A DNA stretch of 64,000 nt. It comes from Vibrio chagasii. Lineage in GTDB: Bacteria > Pseudomonadota > Gammaproteobacteria > Enterobacterales > Vibrionaceae. The translations under genes and the position numbers were made by a program. The DNA is taken from assembly GCF_002954585.1 (NCBI RefSeq), contig NZ_MSCI01000002.1:1528089-1592088 (forward strand), in the 5' to 3' direction. The notes under the pieces were generated by a model. It searched no databases. It saw only the letters and a program-made list of their open reading frames with translations, and was not told the origin of the DNA. Every line of letters begins with the position of its first letter. Position 1 is the stretch's first letter. Positions 36,551-46,203 of this stretch are shown piece after piece.

Positions 36551-37444
36551 CTAAGTAGATGAGTCCGCTCGTTCACGTATAAAGCTGACCAAGAGCTTGG
36601 TGAGATGCGTGTGATAACTCATTGACCGATAATGGATGTAAATCGTTAGTGGGGCTAGTTCAAGATCTAACTGTTGTTCGACTAACGTGCCCCGCTCTAA
36701 CTCATCTCGACAGAATTCTCTTGGTAACGCTACAAAACCTAACCCTTTGACACCTATAGCTTTAGCGATAAACCCACCATCAACATTGATGTCTGACTTA
36801 ATAGCCACACTCTTTAAGCCCTCTGGCCCACTAAATATCCAGGGGTTACCAGCAAAAGCTTTGTAACTTGAAATACAAGGCATGGCGGACAGCTCCTCAA
36901 CTGTGGTCGGTGAGCCATATTCCGCCAGACAAGATGGCGAAGCTAAAACCGAACTCTCCCATTGACACAATGGCCGTGAAACCCAGTCACGATCATCAAG
37001 CGAGCCTCGCTCAAAACTGATAACGATATCAGGGTCGCTGTTTAACGCGCTTTCTATCGACGTACTGTGTTCGCAAAACAGAGAAACATTGGGGTAGCTA
37101 AGAGCAAAATCAGCGAGAACATCACCAATGAAAGGGATGTCCGGTGAGCTCACGCGAATACTGCCTTTCATTGACTCAGTTGAAGTGCTGACATTTTGCA
37201 GTGTTTGGCTCAATTGACGAAGAGGCTCTCGGATTTCGTTGTAAAGCATTTCACCGGCAGAAGTTGGCGTCACCTTTCTAGTTGTCCGGTAGAACAATTT
37301 ATTGCCAAGCTCAGCTTCAAGCTGTTGAACATGTCTACTTACCGTTGAGCTAGGAATTAGCAAGCGTTCTGATGCCTTTACAAAGCTACTCTGTTCAAAG
37401 ACACAAATAAATGAGTTCAACCAAGCGTTATCGATCCTTTCCAA
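36551..37444 (-). CDS. LysR-family transcriptional regulator
   Basis: This 297-residue regulator has an N-terminal winged helix (residues 4-63, FVKASERLLIPSSTVSRHVQQLEAELGNKLFYRTTR) and a periplasmic-binding-like effector domain. The start is TTG at 37444, with GGGAT upstream. It is divergent from the alpha/beta hydrolase gene 101 bp away, which is the usual arrangement for a LysR target. The effector is unknown. Confidence 0.9.
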   Translation of the reverse strand: MERIDNAWLNSFICVFEQSSFVKASERLLIPSSTVSRHVQQLEAELGNKLFYRTTRKVTPTSAGEMLYNEIREPLRQLSQTLQNVSTSTESMKGSIRVSSPDIPFIGDVLADFALSYPNVSLFCEHSTSIESALNSDPDIVISFERGSLDDRDWVSRPLCQWESSVLASPSCLAEYGSPTTVEELSAMPCISSYKAFAGNPWIFSGPEGLKSVAIKSDINVDGGFIAKAIGVKGLGFVALPREFCRDELERGTLVEQQLDLELAPLTIYIHYRSMSYHTHLTKLLVSFIRERADSST

Positions 37445-37545
37445 TTCATTATCCCAAAACTGCCAATACTGAATCTCATATTAGCCTATTTTTCAGGATT
37501 ATTTATCACGATAAGGTACAGAAAATTCGCTAAGGAGAACAAATT

Positions 37546-38397
37546 ATGACAGCAAACAAATCGAAAATTTTTGAGCGCGATGGATACCAACTCAAAGTAG
37601 AGCAGCATGGTATAGGATCGAAATTATTGATTATTGGCAGTGTTGATTATTACAAAAGAGTGATTCCAACAAGGCTTCACGATCACTTTACTTGTCTGTA
37701 CCTAGATCATCGAGGCTTTGCTCAAACCGTAAACGACAAGCAGAACAGCACCATCACTCTAGACATTATTTCCAAGGATATTGAAGCTATCTGCGACTAT
37801 TTCAATATTCGCAAAACCAGTATTCTGGGGCATTCCGGACACGCGTACATGGCACTTCATTTCGCGAATTTGACCGATATTCAAATTAATAAAGTGATGG
37901 TAGTAGGTGCTCCGCCAAACTTGTCGGAGGCGATGAAAGCTAAGCAGTTGCTTTACTGGGAGAACAATGCCTCAAACGAGCGAAAGAAGCTTTTGGATCA
38001 GAGCCTTGGAAAACTTAAACAGGACATAGACAAAGAACCTCACAGAAAGTTCGCGCACTTGTGCCGTAGATTAGGGCCGATGCGTTGGGCTGATCCTAGT
38101 TTTGATGAACTCCCCCTTTGGGAGCAAGTCACAACTAATACGGCACTACTTGATTCACTATGGGGTGATGTCTTTGGCAAGATAAATCTCGCGACGTTGC
38201 CTAATGCTAACCAATTGGATATCACTGTCGCCATTGGTGAGCTTGATTTTAGCATTGCGCCTTTGAATACGTGGTTGCCTTTAAAAGAGACATTTCGCTC
38301 ACTTGAGTTAGTGGCGCTTAAAGGTGTATCTCATACCCCTATGCTTGAGTCTCAAGAAGAGTTTATTGATATTATTTGTGCTCACTTGCTGGGTTAA
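37546..38397 (+). CDS. Alpha/beta hydrolase
   Basis: This 283-residue enzyme has the alpha/beta-hydrolase fold. The nucleophile elbow reads ILGHSGHAYMA (Ser near residue 102), the oxyanion region is DHRGFAQT, and the late histidine is in KGVSHTPMLES (near 268). No signal peptide is present. AAGGAG precedes the ATG by 9 bases. The divergent LysR gene probably controls it. Substrate unknown; proline-iminopeptidase-like or esterase activity are both possible. Confidence 0.82.
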   Translation: MTANKSKIFERDGYQLKVEQHGIGSKLLIIGSVDYYKRVIPTRLHDHFTCLYLDHRGFAQTVNDKQNSTITLDIISKDIEAICDYFNIRKTSILGHSGHAYMALHFANLTDIQINKVMVVGAPPNLSEAMKAKQLLYWENNASNERKKLLDQSLGKLKQDIDKEPHRKFAHLCRRLGPMRWADPSFDELPLWEQVTTNTALLDSLWGDVFGKINLATLPNANQLDITVAIGELDFSIAPLNTWLPLKETFRSLELVALKGVSHTPMLESQEEFIDIICAHLLG

Positions 38398-38900
38398 ACA
38401 AACAGACTGCTTTACTGGCAAATCAGACTACCACAAAAAAATAGTAAATTAGCAAGACTAAAGATGTTATTAAGGTGCCTAGTTCGCACCTCATTTCATA
38501 CGTAAACTTAAAAGATATTGAAGAGCTCGATAAGAAAAGGGATTCTCACCTGTCCCCTCAGCGCCAACCAGTGACAACGTAACCATAATTCAAGCTAGCT
38601 ACATATGAAATGATTAACCATGAAAGGATACTTAATAGCAGCGCAACTTCTTATGCAAGATAGACCGAAGTAGAAAAACCGCACTAATTCGTGGTGTGAC
38701 CAGCTGAAAAACCTAGCGTTCAAAGTATATCACTCAGATTTGCGTGGCACATGGCAATAGAGCCAAACTTAAGGACACGCCATATGGAAAATTGGGAGGT
38801 GAAATGTGCCATCTCTATTCAGACCCGGGCATACAACTTTGCTCAGCGGCGAATAATAACTAAAGTATTGTGCTTACTCAGGTTTTGTCCTCCCTCCAGC

Positions 38901-38932
38901 CCCAAAAGAAGCTCATATTCGCTTCTTTTGGG
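38901..38932. repeat. Perfect 12-bp inverted repeat
   Basis: The arms cccaaaagaagc and gcttcttttggg pair perfectly with an 8-base loop. There is no adjacent U-tract, so it may be a bidirectional terminator or part of a decayed element. Confidence 0.7.
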
Positions 38933-38954
38933 AGATAATGCACTCAAAGAGTGG

Positions 38955-38985
38955 ATTGTAACCCTCAGACATTTAGGGCTACAAT
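38955..38985 (-). terminator. Hairpin after the TonB receptor gene
   Basis: The arms attgtaaccct and agggctacaat pair at 10 of 11 positions with a 9-base loop, 37 bp beyond the receptor stop codon. Confidence 0.5.
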
Positions 38986-39021
38986 CTATATGGATGAAAG
39001 ATACTAATAAGTTAAGGTTAT

Positions 39022-41166
39022 TTAGAATGTCGCATTGACACCTAACGTAAACTCTCGGCCATCGGCGACCGTAGTACTCGTTTTACCGCCGCCGCCAAAG
39101 TATTCAGTATCAAATAGGTTCTTAATATTTAAGCGCAATTCAACATCGGTCTCAGCAATATCCATACTGTAAGAGGCACCCGAATCAAAACGGATGTATC
39201 CATCTTTAGATACTGTATTTTGGTTATCAGCAAAGCGTTTACCTTCATACACTGCACCAAAGTTCAATGCTAGTTGGTTATTGACTTCATAACGACTCCA
39301 TACATTCGCAGACCACTCTGGTGTATCAGCAGGTTGCTTCCCATTCAGGCTATCGTCTGCAGGTCTTTTATACTCAGCATCCAGATACATCATAGAACCA
39401 GCTAAGAAAAGTTTTTCTGTAGCTTTTCCTTGTGTACCCAGTTCAAAGCCTCGGTGTTTTTGTATACCAGACTGAGTCGTGATTTGATCGAAACTAGGGT
39501 TATCAACGAGTTCTTCTGTCACTTTTATGTTTGAAACTTCAATATCAAAGACAGCGCCAGTTATTAATAAGTTTTCGTCAAATAATGACCATTTTGCTCC
39601 CAACTCGTATTGCTCCCCGTATTCAGGTTTTAAGTTAAGGCCGTCATTAGCATCACTTTGATTATTAACCGCTCCCTGTGGCATGAAACTTTTCGAGTAA
39701 TTCAGGTAGATACTGCTATCCAGTGTAGGATTTAAAATCAAACCGGCTTTTGGAGAAAGCGCATAGCTGTTGTTACCATAGCCCTCTTTATGCTGTTCGT
39801 CGTATCGGACACCAGCTAAAACTTTCCAGTAATTGTTGATAGTCATCAAGTCCTGTACGTAGAACCCAAAGTGTTTGTATGAACTATCGCTTGTCGACCG
39901 TGTGCTATTGTTATAAAAATCCGGTTTAGCTACATTCTCCCCAGGCTTAACTTCGATGAAGTTGTTACCGTTTGCATCATTGTATGTATAACGTGTTTGC
40001 GCGTAATCATAGTCAAGAATATTGGCACCTAAAAGCAGCTGGTGCTCTAATCCCAAACCGTAGGTTCGCCCCGTTAGGTCGACATATCCCGTTTGAAAAT
40101 TCCAATCGTCGTAACGATCAAATGGTTTAATAAAATATCCATCCTCCATATCATCGTAACAATTATTTTTATTGCATTGATTTGGTTGAGAGGCTACATA
40201 GTTTCGATCATATTGTTGCTCGTTATACCCAAGTTTAACTTTCCAATCAGTATTAATTTGATATATCAAATCAGCACTAATGTTGGTCACTTCTTTATCT
40301 GTTTGCGCCCATGGCATATCCCAAATAGTTTCTCGATTACCAATAAGATTTCCTTCATCATCGAGACGCCCACCGTCTATGCCTGATTTATCATTGGTTT
40401 TACTATAAGCAAGAGACAATAGTAGGTCTTCAGTAACATCAAACTCTAAGTTCAAATAGCCAACAAATTTATCGCCTTCATTGTGTTTGCCGTTTTGCTT
40501 GTATTTTCTAGCAGAAACAGAGTCCTGCTTTGCAAGTACAGTACGGTAACGAATTGTCTCATCATCGTTCAAGCTACCGCCTGCATCTACGCTATAGCGA
40601 GTAGAACCATTACTATTCACGTCAAAACCCACTTTGGCCATGTTTTCATATGTTGGTTTCTTCGTAACCATGTTAATCAAACCGCCAGGACCAGATTGAC
40701 CATAAAGCATACTTGAAGGACCTTTGAGTACTTCTACTCGCTCCAAAATTTCTGTAGGGTGTTGGTAATATGAAAAGTGTTGATGGCCATCAACAAGATA
40801 TCCAGAGCTTGCACTTAAATCGAACCCGCGAATTTTAAAGTATTGAAAGCCCCACTTTTGTCCCCCAGCGGTAACGCTCGAATCATTTTCAAGAATATCG
40901 CCCAGGTTATGCGCCAATTGTTCATTAGTCATTGAACTAGGGATAACGGCGACTGATTGTGGCGTGTCAAGTAAGCTGATGTCACTTCGCATTGCGCCAA
41001 ATGCTTCATCTGCCTTGTAATGATTAAACTGACTGCCGAGAACAACAACACGTTCGATATCCTCATTTGGGGAATCAACAGTCTCTGCAAACGCAGGAAT
41101 TGAAATTACAGCAGAAATAGCCATTGGAAGTGGCGATAACTTAAAAAGTGAAGATGGAGTACTCAA
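39022..41166 (-). CDS. TonB-dependent siderophore receptor
   Basis: This 714-residue outer-membrane receptor has a signal peptide (1-27), a TonB box region (ERVVVLGS), a plug domain (about 60-170, with FKIRGFDLSASSGYLVDG and EVLKGPSSMLYGQSGPGGLINMV) and a 22-strand barrel ending in the aromatic FTLGVNATF. The plug resembles ferrichrome/hydroxamate receptors of the FhuE/FoxA type. The frame opens at TTG 41166, supported by AGAGG 6 bases upstream. A Fur box lies about 44 bp upstream. No siderophore biosynthesis genes are adjacent, so it probably takes up a foreign siderophore. Confidence 0.9.
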   Translation of the reverse strand: MSTPSSLFKLSPLPMAISAVISIPAFAETVDSPNEDIERVVVLGSQFNHYKADEAFGAMRSDISLLDTPQSVAVIPSSMTNEQLAHNLGDILENDSSVTAGGQKWGFQYFKIRGFDLSASSGYLVDGHQHFSYYQHPTEILERVEVLKGPSSMLYGQSGPGGLINMVTKKPTYENMAKVGFDVNSNGSTRYSVDAGGSLNDDETIRYRTVLAKQDSVSARKYKQNGKHNEGDKFVGYLNLEFDVTEDLLLSLAYSKTNDKSGIDGGRLDDEGNLIGNRETIWDMPWAQTDKEVTNISADLIYQINTDWKVKLGYNEQQYDRNYVASQPNQCNKNNCYDDMEDGYFIKPFDRYDDWNFQTGYVDLTGRTYGLGLEHQLLLGANILDYDYAQTRYTYNDANGNNFIEVKPGENVAKPDFYNNSTRSTSDSSYKHFGFYVQDLMTINNYWKVLAGVRYDEQHKEGYGNNSYALSPKAGLILNPTLDSSIYLNYSKSFMPQGAVNNQSDANDGLNLKPEYGEQYELGAKWSLFDENLLITGAVFDIEVSNIKVTEELVDNPSFDQITTQSGIQKHRGFELGTQGKATEKLFLAGSMMYLDAEYKRPADDSLNGKQPADTPEWSANVWSRYEVNNQLALNFGAVYEGKRFADNQNTVSKDGYIRFDSGASYSMDIAETDVELRLNIKNLFDTEYFGGGGKTSTTVADGREFTLGVNATF

Positions 41167-41209
41167 AACAGCCTCTAGAAAAGTTGAAATGTATAGGCCA
41201 GCAATGATA

Positions 41210-41228
41210 AATGAGATGAATTATCACT
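41210..41228 (-). promoter_or_regulatory. Fur box upstream of the TonB receptor
   Basis: The minus strand reads AGTGATAATTCATCTCATT, matching the Vibrio Fur consensus at 15 of 19 positions. A second AATGATAA half-site overlaps to its left (41202-41210), consistent with overlapping Fur dimers. Confidence 0.65.
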
Positions 41229-41509
41229 TGCATTTAATTTACACTATTTACGTTATTTATCATTAGGTGGTAAAGATTGGTTAGGGCGCTGTGTCCGCAA
41301 CATATAGTTTGCTTCAAAACCAAATTTACATGATAGATTCATGCCTAGCTGACGCTCGTTAATTCAACTCGGTCGTTCAGAGTATAATATGTTCGATGAG
41401 AAAGGCGTAAACTAACCTAGATTAAAACGAAAGGTAAAGTGAGCTAATCAGTTGCTATTTTTTCTACTTTATAAGAAGAAAATTTTAGGAACTCAGCAAG
41501 TGGAGCTAA

Positions 41510-41656
41510 CCTATTCGATGTCAGTTGCCAAACTGCTTGACGCGCGTAAGACGAGTATTACTCAACCATCTCCCTTCAGGGCAAGTCAGTCACGCTTTTA
41601 GACATACCTGTGCTTGACACTTTATGAGGAATAACGCCGATATTTGGATGTTATAG
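41510..41656 (+). pseudogene. Remnant of a P2-type phage integrase
   Basis: One frame reads LPSGQVSHAFRHTCA, then a stop, then HFMRNNADIWML and another stop. This lines up with the C-terminal active-site region of P2-like tyrosine recombinases (LPKGQATHxLRHTFA followed by SHFMMNGGNILxLQ), including the HxxR box. One in-frame stop replaces the serine. The upstream part and the tyrosine end are missing. It marks an old integration event beside the chemoreceptor gene. Confidence 0.7.
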
Positions 41657-41712
41657 CGTACTTTTACATACTAAACTAAAGAACAAATCGATAGCTCATT
41701 TCCCATGCAAAA

Positions 41713-41736
41713 AAAGCGACGCAATGTACGTCGCTT
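41713..41736 (-). terminator. Terminator after the chemoreceptor gene
   Basis: The arms aaagcgacg and cgtcgcttt pair perfectly with a 7-base loop; an A-run to the left provides the minus-strand U-tract. Confidence 0.8.
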
Positions 41737-41788
41737 TGGCTTATTGCTTAACGCAGGCAGACTGATCAGGCATCAGTCCATTAGACGC

Positions 41789-43675
41789 TTAAGCAAGCTT
41801 AAAAGTCGCCACTTTGTCACTTAAACCAGCGGCTTGGCTCTTAAGTTCATTCGACTCAGTTAAACTGTCCTGAGCATCTACCACCAAGTGGTCTGTCACA
41901 TCTTTAATGGTCGTAATGTTCTGTGTGATCTCACCCGTCACATGGGTTTGCTCTTCTGCTGCAGTCGCAATTTGAGTCGCCATGTCGCTAATCAAGGCAA
42001 CAGACGTGTTGATCTCTTCTAGCGCGAGAGAAGCTCGGTCTGCATCTTCTACAGAATGTAGTGCTAGCTTAGAGCTCGTTTCCATCAGTTCAACGGCTTG
42101 GGCTGTTGTGCGCTGTAGAACATCGATCGTTGCCTTGATCTCTTCCGTTGAAGAGTGAGTACGTTGAGAAAGCACACGAACTTCATCAGCTACTACGGCA
42201 AAGCCACGGCCTTGTTCACCGGCACGAGCTGCTTCAATTGCAGCATTCAAAGCAAGCAAGTTCGTTTGCTCCGCAATGCCTTGAATGGTGGCTAATACAG
42301 TCGAAATTTCTTGAGCGTGTTTATTCAGATCGCTAATCACACTACCCGCTTCGTTCACTTCATTCGCTAGGTTATTAATCGAACCTTTAGTGTCGACAAC
42401 CAATGCATGACCGCTGTTGGTACTCGCAGCTGAGTCTTGCGCAGCTTTTGCCGTTTGCTCTGCATGCGATGCGATCTCTTGCGTCGCGCTCGCCATTTCA
42501 GTAACTGCCGTTGCAACCATGGTGATTTCTTGCTGTTGATGGTTCAGCTCATTCACCGAAAGATTTGCACGTTGTGCGCTCTGTTCAGATTGGCTATTCA
42601 ACTGCTCCGATTGGCTACGGATATGACCGATTAGCTGCTGTAAGCTACCAACAAACGTATTGAAGTTCTGAGCAAGCTCGCCAACTTCATCTTGATTGTC
42701 AACATGAATGCGTTGAGTTAAGTCACCACTACCGTTCGCAATTTGCGCCAAAGCCTGAGACACATGATTTAGTGGACGGAATAAAATGGTACAAAGTAAG
42801 TTAAATAGTACCGTACAAACCACAACCACTAGCAATGTCACCAACACTTGACCGATAACAGCATCAAAGAGTGGCGCCACTAAAGAGTCATGATTTACTA
42901 CGCTAATCGTAATTAGATTGGTTCTATCAATTGCACGCGCATACAGCACATAGTCGGTACCGTTCAACTCAATAGAGATGTCCTTACCGCTTACCAATGC
43001 CTTTTGCACATCTGAAAAATTCAAACCAAGTGAACTGATATCTTTGTTCAGTAGCTTAGTGTCTGCATGTGTGTAAACCGTGCCCTTGTTGGTCGCGATG
43101 AACATGTAACCTTCACCAGGAAGAATGACTTTCTCAAGGCTGTTTAGAATGTCGGTAATTTCAACATCCGCGCCCAGTACCACCTGCTGGCCATGCAGTT
43201 GCATTGCAGTGCCCAGTGAAACAACATTCGCTCCCGTTGCCGCCGCAACCGTAGGGTTGTCCATGAAAACCTTAGTTGGGTTTGCAACCGCATTGGTATA
43301 CCAGCCCCACAAACGAGGATCATCATTACCCGGTGGTAGCACTACCCCGTTGGCATTCTCTTGTGAGCCATCTGGATACGCTAAGAAGACATTATCAAAA
43401 GAGCCAGAATCGCGAACCTGTTTCAGGTGAGTAACCAAACTCTCCTTTTGGGACTCTTGAGACAGAGAAGTAAGCGCACGCTCTTTGGATAAGATCCAAT
43501 CCGATACGTATTGATTGTATGAAGCCGATGCACCTTCTAAACGCTGTTCAACTTCTGTATCCAAACGCTGCAATGAAGCGCGAAATGAAAGTGCTTCAAC
43601 CAAAATCCCCCCCAGGATGATGGCCAGACTGGCAGAGATCGCCAGCTTATTCTTAAGTGAGAGTTTCTTTAACAT
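41789..43675 (-). CDS. Methyl-accepting chemotaxis protein with dCache sensor
   Basis: This 628-residue chemoreceptor has a first membrane helix at about residues 10-29, a periplasmic dCache-like sensor domain (about 35-270), a second helix (about 278-300), a HAMP domain (about 301-355) and a long cytoplasmic signalling coil whose hairpin tip reads [34 protein letters not shown]. It signals through CheA/CheW to the flagellar motor. I start at ATG 43675; the open frame upstream adds 21 unlikely residues. The ligand is unknown; dCache MCPs often bind amino acids or amines. Confidence 0.92.
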   Translation of the reverse strand: MLKKLSLKNKLAISASLAIILGGILVEALSFRASLQRLDTEVEQRLEGASASYNQYVSDWILSKERALTSLSQESQKESLVTHLKQVRDSGSFDNVFLAYPDGSQENANGVVLPPGNDDPRLWGWYTNAVANPTKVFMDNPTVAAATGANVVSLGTAMQLHGQQVVLGADVEITDILNSLEKVILPGEGYMFIATNKGTVYTHADTKLLNKDISSLGLNFSDVQKALVSGKDISIELNGTDYVLYARAIDRTNLITISVVNHDSLVAPLFDAVIGQVLVTLLVVVVCTVLFNLLCTILFRPLNHVSQALAQIANGSGDLTQRIHVDNQDEVGELAQNFNTFVGSLQQLIGHIRSQSEQLNSQSEQSAQRANLSVNELNHQQQEITMVATAVTEMASATQEIASHAEQTAKAAQDSAASTNSGHALVVDTKGSINNLANEVNEAGSVISDLNKHAQEISTVLATIQGIAEQTNLLALNAAIEAARAGEQGRGFAVVADEVRVLSQRTHSSTEEIKATIDVLQRTTAQAVELMETSSKLALHSVEDADRASLALEEINTSVALISDMATQIATAAEEQTHVTGEITQNITTIKDVTDHLVVDAQDSLTESNELKSQAAGLSDKVATFKLA

Positions 43676-43990
43676 AGGAAACCTATAATTTTTGTATAAA
43701 TAGCGCCGAAAACAGGACCGTTCCCACGCTGCAAGCAAGCTGATATATTTTACACATTAAAATAAATTATAAAATGCCCTAAACTATTGTATTTAAGGTA
43801 TATGTAAGCCGAAAGATAGATCCAGATCAAACCAAAAGGTCGAACATCATACGCTAAGAGTCAATATTAATTCATAAGTATCATGTGATTGGTAAATGCC
43901 ACGCCTATTGCTTCATCTATCACAATCAAAATAGCGTTTACCCTATCATTCGATTAATCTTATAAGTCGTTATGTCCATAGAGTTTTCTT
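43676..43990. other. Intergenic region between the chemoreceptor and WYL regulator genes
   Basis: These 315 AT-rich bases hold divergent promoters. No gene or clear operator was seen. Confidence 0.5.
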
Positions 43991-44692
43991 ATGTCTCGAA
44001 GCCAACGCCTCTTTGATTTGCTTCAATTATTGCGCTGTCACAAATATCCCGTGCCTGCCGATCACCTTGCTCACGAACTGAATGTCAGTACACGTACCAT
44101 CTATCGTGATATTGCGACGCTACAAGCACAAGGCGCGGAAATTGATGGCGAAGCTGGTGTGGGCTACCTGCTTAAACCCACCTTTACTCTGCCTCCCATG
44201 ATGTTTTCATCGGACGAACTAGAAGCTCTGCGGCTCGGTGCCGAATGGGTCGCTAAGCAAGCTAATGGAGAGTTCAGTGAATCGGCTAGAAATGCAATTG
44301 CCAAGATCTCGGCCGTGCTCCCTTCAGACCATCAAGCTAAACGCAGTGAAGGTATCATTCGTGTTGCTTCAATCATTGGGGTTGCAGATTTAGGTTTTGA
44401 ACTGTCGGAGATAAAGTTAGCGATTAAGCAACAAAACAAAGCTCAAATTCAATATACAGACGCCAAGGTAAAAGTAAGTTCTAGAGTCGTATGGCCAATG
44501 CTGATTGGCGTATTTGAAAACTGTTATGTATTGGTCGCTTGGTGTGAAACACGTAGTGCCTATCGAAACTTCAGGCTCGATAGAATTAACCAATGGACCA
44601 CACTGAAAGAAAAGTATCCGAAGTCGCGGAACAGCTTACTCAAAGAATGGCAAAGCATGGAAGGAATTACAAACAAAGTGATTCGCTACTGA
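43991..44692 (+). CDS. YafY-type HTH/WYL-domain regulator
   Basis: This 233-residue regulator has an N-terminal HTH_11 (residues 1-60, HELNVSTRTIYRDIATLQAQGAEI) and a C-terminal WYL-like ligand domain (about 140-210, with RNFRLDRI). YafY-like proteins regulate stress or metabolic genes. A VOC-fold gene follows after 78 bp on the same strand, and the two are often neighbours, so the VOC gene is probably its target. The ligand is unknown. Confidence 0.85.
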   Translation: MSRSQRLFDLLQLLRCHKYPVPADHLAHELNVSTRTIYRDIATLQAQGAEIDGEAGVGYLLKPTFTLPPMMFSSDELEALRLGAEWVAKQANGEFSESARNAIAKISAVLPSDHQAKRSEGIIRVASIIGVADLGFELSEIKLAIKQQNKAQIQYTDAKVKVSSRVVWPMLIGVFENCYVLVAWCETRSAYRNFRLDRINQWTTLKEKYPKSRNSLLKEWQSMEGITNKVIRY

Positions 44693-44770
44693 CAAAAACT
44701 GTCACTAGTGAGGGATATATTTCTGTGGTCCAAAGAAACACCACACCAGATAACCTAACTAGGAGCAGTC

Positions 44771-45130
44771 ATGTTTACCATCGATTCATTTGTCCTTTAT
44801 GTCACTGACATTCACCGCAGCATGGATTTTTATTCCAAAGCCTTTGATGGTGAGCCAACACTGCTATCGCCAACGTTTGCTGCCATAACTTTTGCAAGCA
44901 ACGTGAAGATCACTCTCAAGCAATCTGACACTCTAACGCCAACAAGCAAAATAACTGGTGGCGGCACTGAGCTATCGATAGCAATGACAGATAAACAAGC
45001 TCTGGAAAACCTCTATAAAGAATGGAGAGCGAAAGGAATCCAGTTTGAACAAGCACCAGAAGAGTCCGTGTTTGGTATCAACTTTGTCGCGATTGACCCA
45101 GACGGCCACCGCATTCGAATCTTCGCCTAA
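44771..45130 (+). CDS. VOC (glyoxalase/bleomycin resistance) superfamily protein
   Basis: This 119-residue protein has paired beta-alpha-beta-beta-beta units. It starts FVLYVTDIHRSMDFYSKAFDG and ends FVAIDPDGHRIRIFA, the classic VOC ends. VOC proteins act as glyoxalases, dioxygenases or drug-binding proteins. CTAGGAG precedes the ATG. It lies directly behind the WYL regulator. A specific activity cannot be assigned. Confidence 0.85.
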   Translation: MFTIDSFVLYVTDIHRSMDFYSKAFDGEPTLLSPTFAAITFASNVKITLKQSDTLTPTSKITGGGTELSIAMTDKQALENLYKEWRAKGIQFEQAPEESVFGINFVAIDPDGHRIRIFA

Positions 45131-45138
45131 ATGAAAAA

Positions 45139-45166
45139 GAGCAAGCGACACTCTAGTTGCTTGCTC
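45139..45166. terminator. Bidirectional terminator after the VOC gene
   Basis: The arms gagcaagcgac and gttgcttgctc pair at 10 of 11 positions with a 6-base loop, between convergent genes. Confidence 0.7.
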
Positions 45167-45211
45167 ATCTTGTCTAGGCTCATCTCAGCTAGGGTCATCC
45201 GCCAAAAAGAA

Positions 45212-45928
45212 CTAACCGAAGTCTATGGTCAGTAACAATCGAACTTCTTCAGATGAAGTGACAGGCGAACGGTGGACAAGGCCTCTGTTTTCATTACCGC
45301 TCCAACGCTCCCCTTTCAATAACGCCACATCACCAGCGGACATTTGCTGGATGTCAGACTCGTCATTGTAAAGGCCAGATGCTGAGTCTGGTTGGCCATT
45401 ACTTCCACGACCAAGTTTAGAACGGTCAACCGCATCGTTCTCTAGCCACTGAGTCGCAATGCCATGATAGGTTGTCACTAATCGGCAAGGTACTTGGTCA
45501 AAATGAAAGCGAGGACACATTGCCTGATTCAATACAGCCAAACGGAGACCAACTTCTTCAAGCTCAAACAAGCAACAGAACATGTCCACCAACTCAGTCA
45601 TATTTTCTAGCAGGGCTTTTGAAGCCGTTCCGTCTGTAGCGAATTCCAATTTGTCGAAAGCGTTTTCAGGCGACACGCTAACAGACTTACTAAAATTTGG
45701 GTTAGCCGCAATGAACTCATTGATTTCAGACATAAAACTCTCATCAAAGTTACGCTGCCATATCGCGACATTGATATCATCTTGGTAAATGTCAGCCAAC
45801 ACTGTCGGGAATAGAGCAGTACTACAAGATGGATTTCGGCCCACCTGCCCTTTGTGAGCTAGCGTTCCATCAACACTTGACGATTGATTACAACTCGTTG
45901 TCAAAGGTTCAGCTAAAACGGCATTCAT
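45212..45928 (-). CDS. DUF1826 family protein, zinc-regulated
   Basis: This 238-residue cytoplasmic protein of the DUF1826 family has unknown function; members are repeatedly found in zinc-limitation regulons beside COG0523 genes. It contains MCPRFHFDQVPCRLVTTYHG (a Cys/His/Asp cluster with an HxD-like pair) and LVHRSPV, reminiscent of double-stranded beta-helix oxygenases. I start at ATG 45928 behind AAGGAG; the open frame continues upstream across the Zur box. The perfect Zur box 77 bp upstream supports expression under zinc starvation. Confidence 0.82.
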   Translation of the reverse strand: MNAVLAEPLTTSCNQSSSVDGTLAHKGQVGRNPSCSTALFPTVLADIYQDDINVAIWQRNFDESFMSEINEFIAANPNFSKSVSVSPENAFDKLEFATDGTASKALLENMTELVDMFCCLFELEEVGLRLAVLNQAMCPRFHFDQVPCRLVTTYHGIATQWLENDAVDRSKLGRGSNGQPDSASGLYNDESDIQQMSAGDVALLKGERWSGNENRGLVHRSPVTSSEEVRLLLTIDFG

Positions 45929-46004
45929 TATCTCATCTCCTTGCTGCGTGCTCGTATTCTCTAAAGGCAATATCTCTGCCTGCCAAAATAACAAATCAAA
46001 AAAT

Positions 46005-46017
46005 GTTATAACATAAC
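46005..46017 (-). promoter_or_regulatory. Zur box upstream of DUF1826
   Basis: The minus strand reads GTTATGTTATAAC, identical to the core upstream of zur, and the identity extends to TTGTTATGTTATAACAT (17 bases). The divergent YceI gene could share it. Confidence 0.8.
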
Positions 46018-46203
46018 AACAAGAATTCAAACAACTTAGGAGATCATGGTTCCATAAGTACCAATATGACCTGTGTGCCCCCTACCGAATTTAGCGCATG
46101 AGTAAGGTGTTGAGCTGAGCTTGCTCCTATACTTCTCAAAGTTATTCAAAATACGAACAGCGCTATTTGGTTCAACTGGCAATCCATTATGTGGTGACAA
46201 CTT

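Larger units (their letters stand above)
38398..39021. other. Intergenic region with two strong hairpins
   Basis: These 624 bases lack an intact gene. Two hairpins are obvious (38901-38932 and 38955-38985). A frame at 38740-38859 reads HGNRAKLKDTPYGKLGG then EMCHLYSDPG, which looks protein-like and may be a decayed gene fragment, but I cannot name it. Confidence 0.5.
41167..41788. other. Intergenic region with Fur box and phage integrase remnant
   Basis: These 622 bases carry the receptor promoter with its Fur box, a decayed integrase fragment (41510-41656) and the chemoreceptor terminator (41713-41736). A TATAAT-like -10 is near 41382. Nothing else was recognised. Confidence 0.6.

Noticed and set aside
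38751..39038. Plus-strand open frame of 95 codons
   Set aside because: It includes two strong hairpins and the receptor stop region; no ribosome site and no protein-like pattern in this frame.
40093..40386. Plus-strand hydrophobic open frame of 97 codons
   Set aside because: It lies antisense to the TonB receptor barrel; the hydrophobicity comes from the complementary strand.
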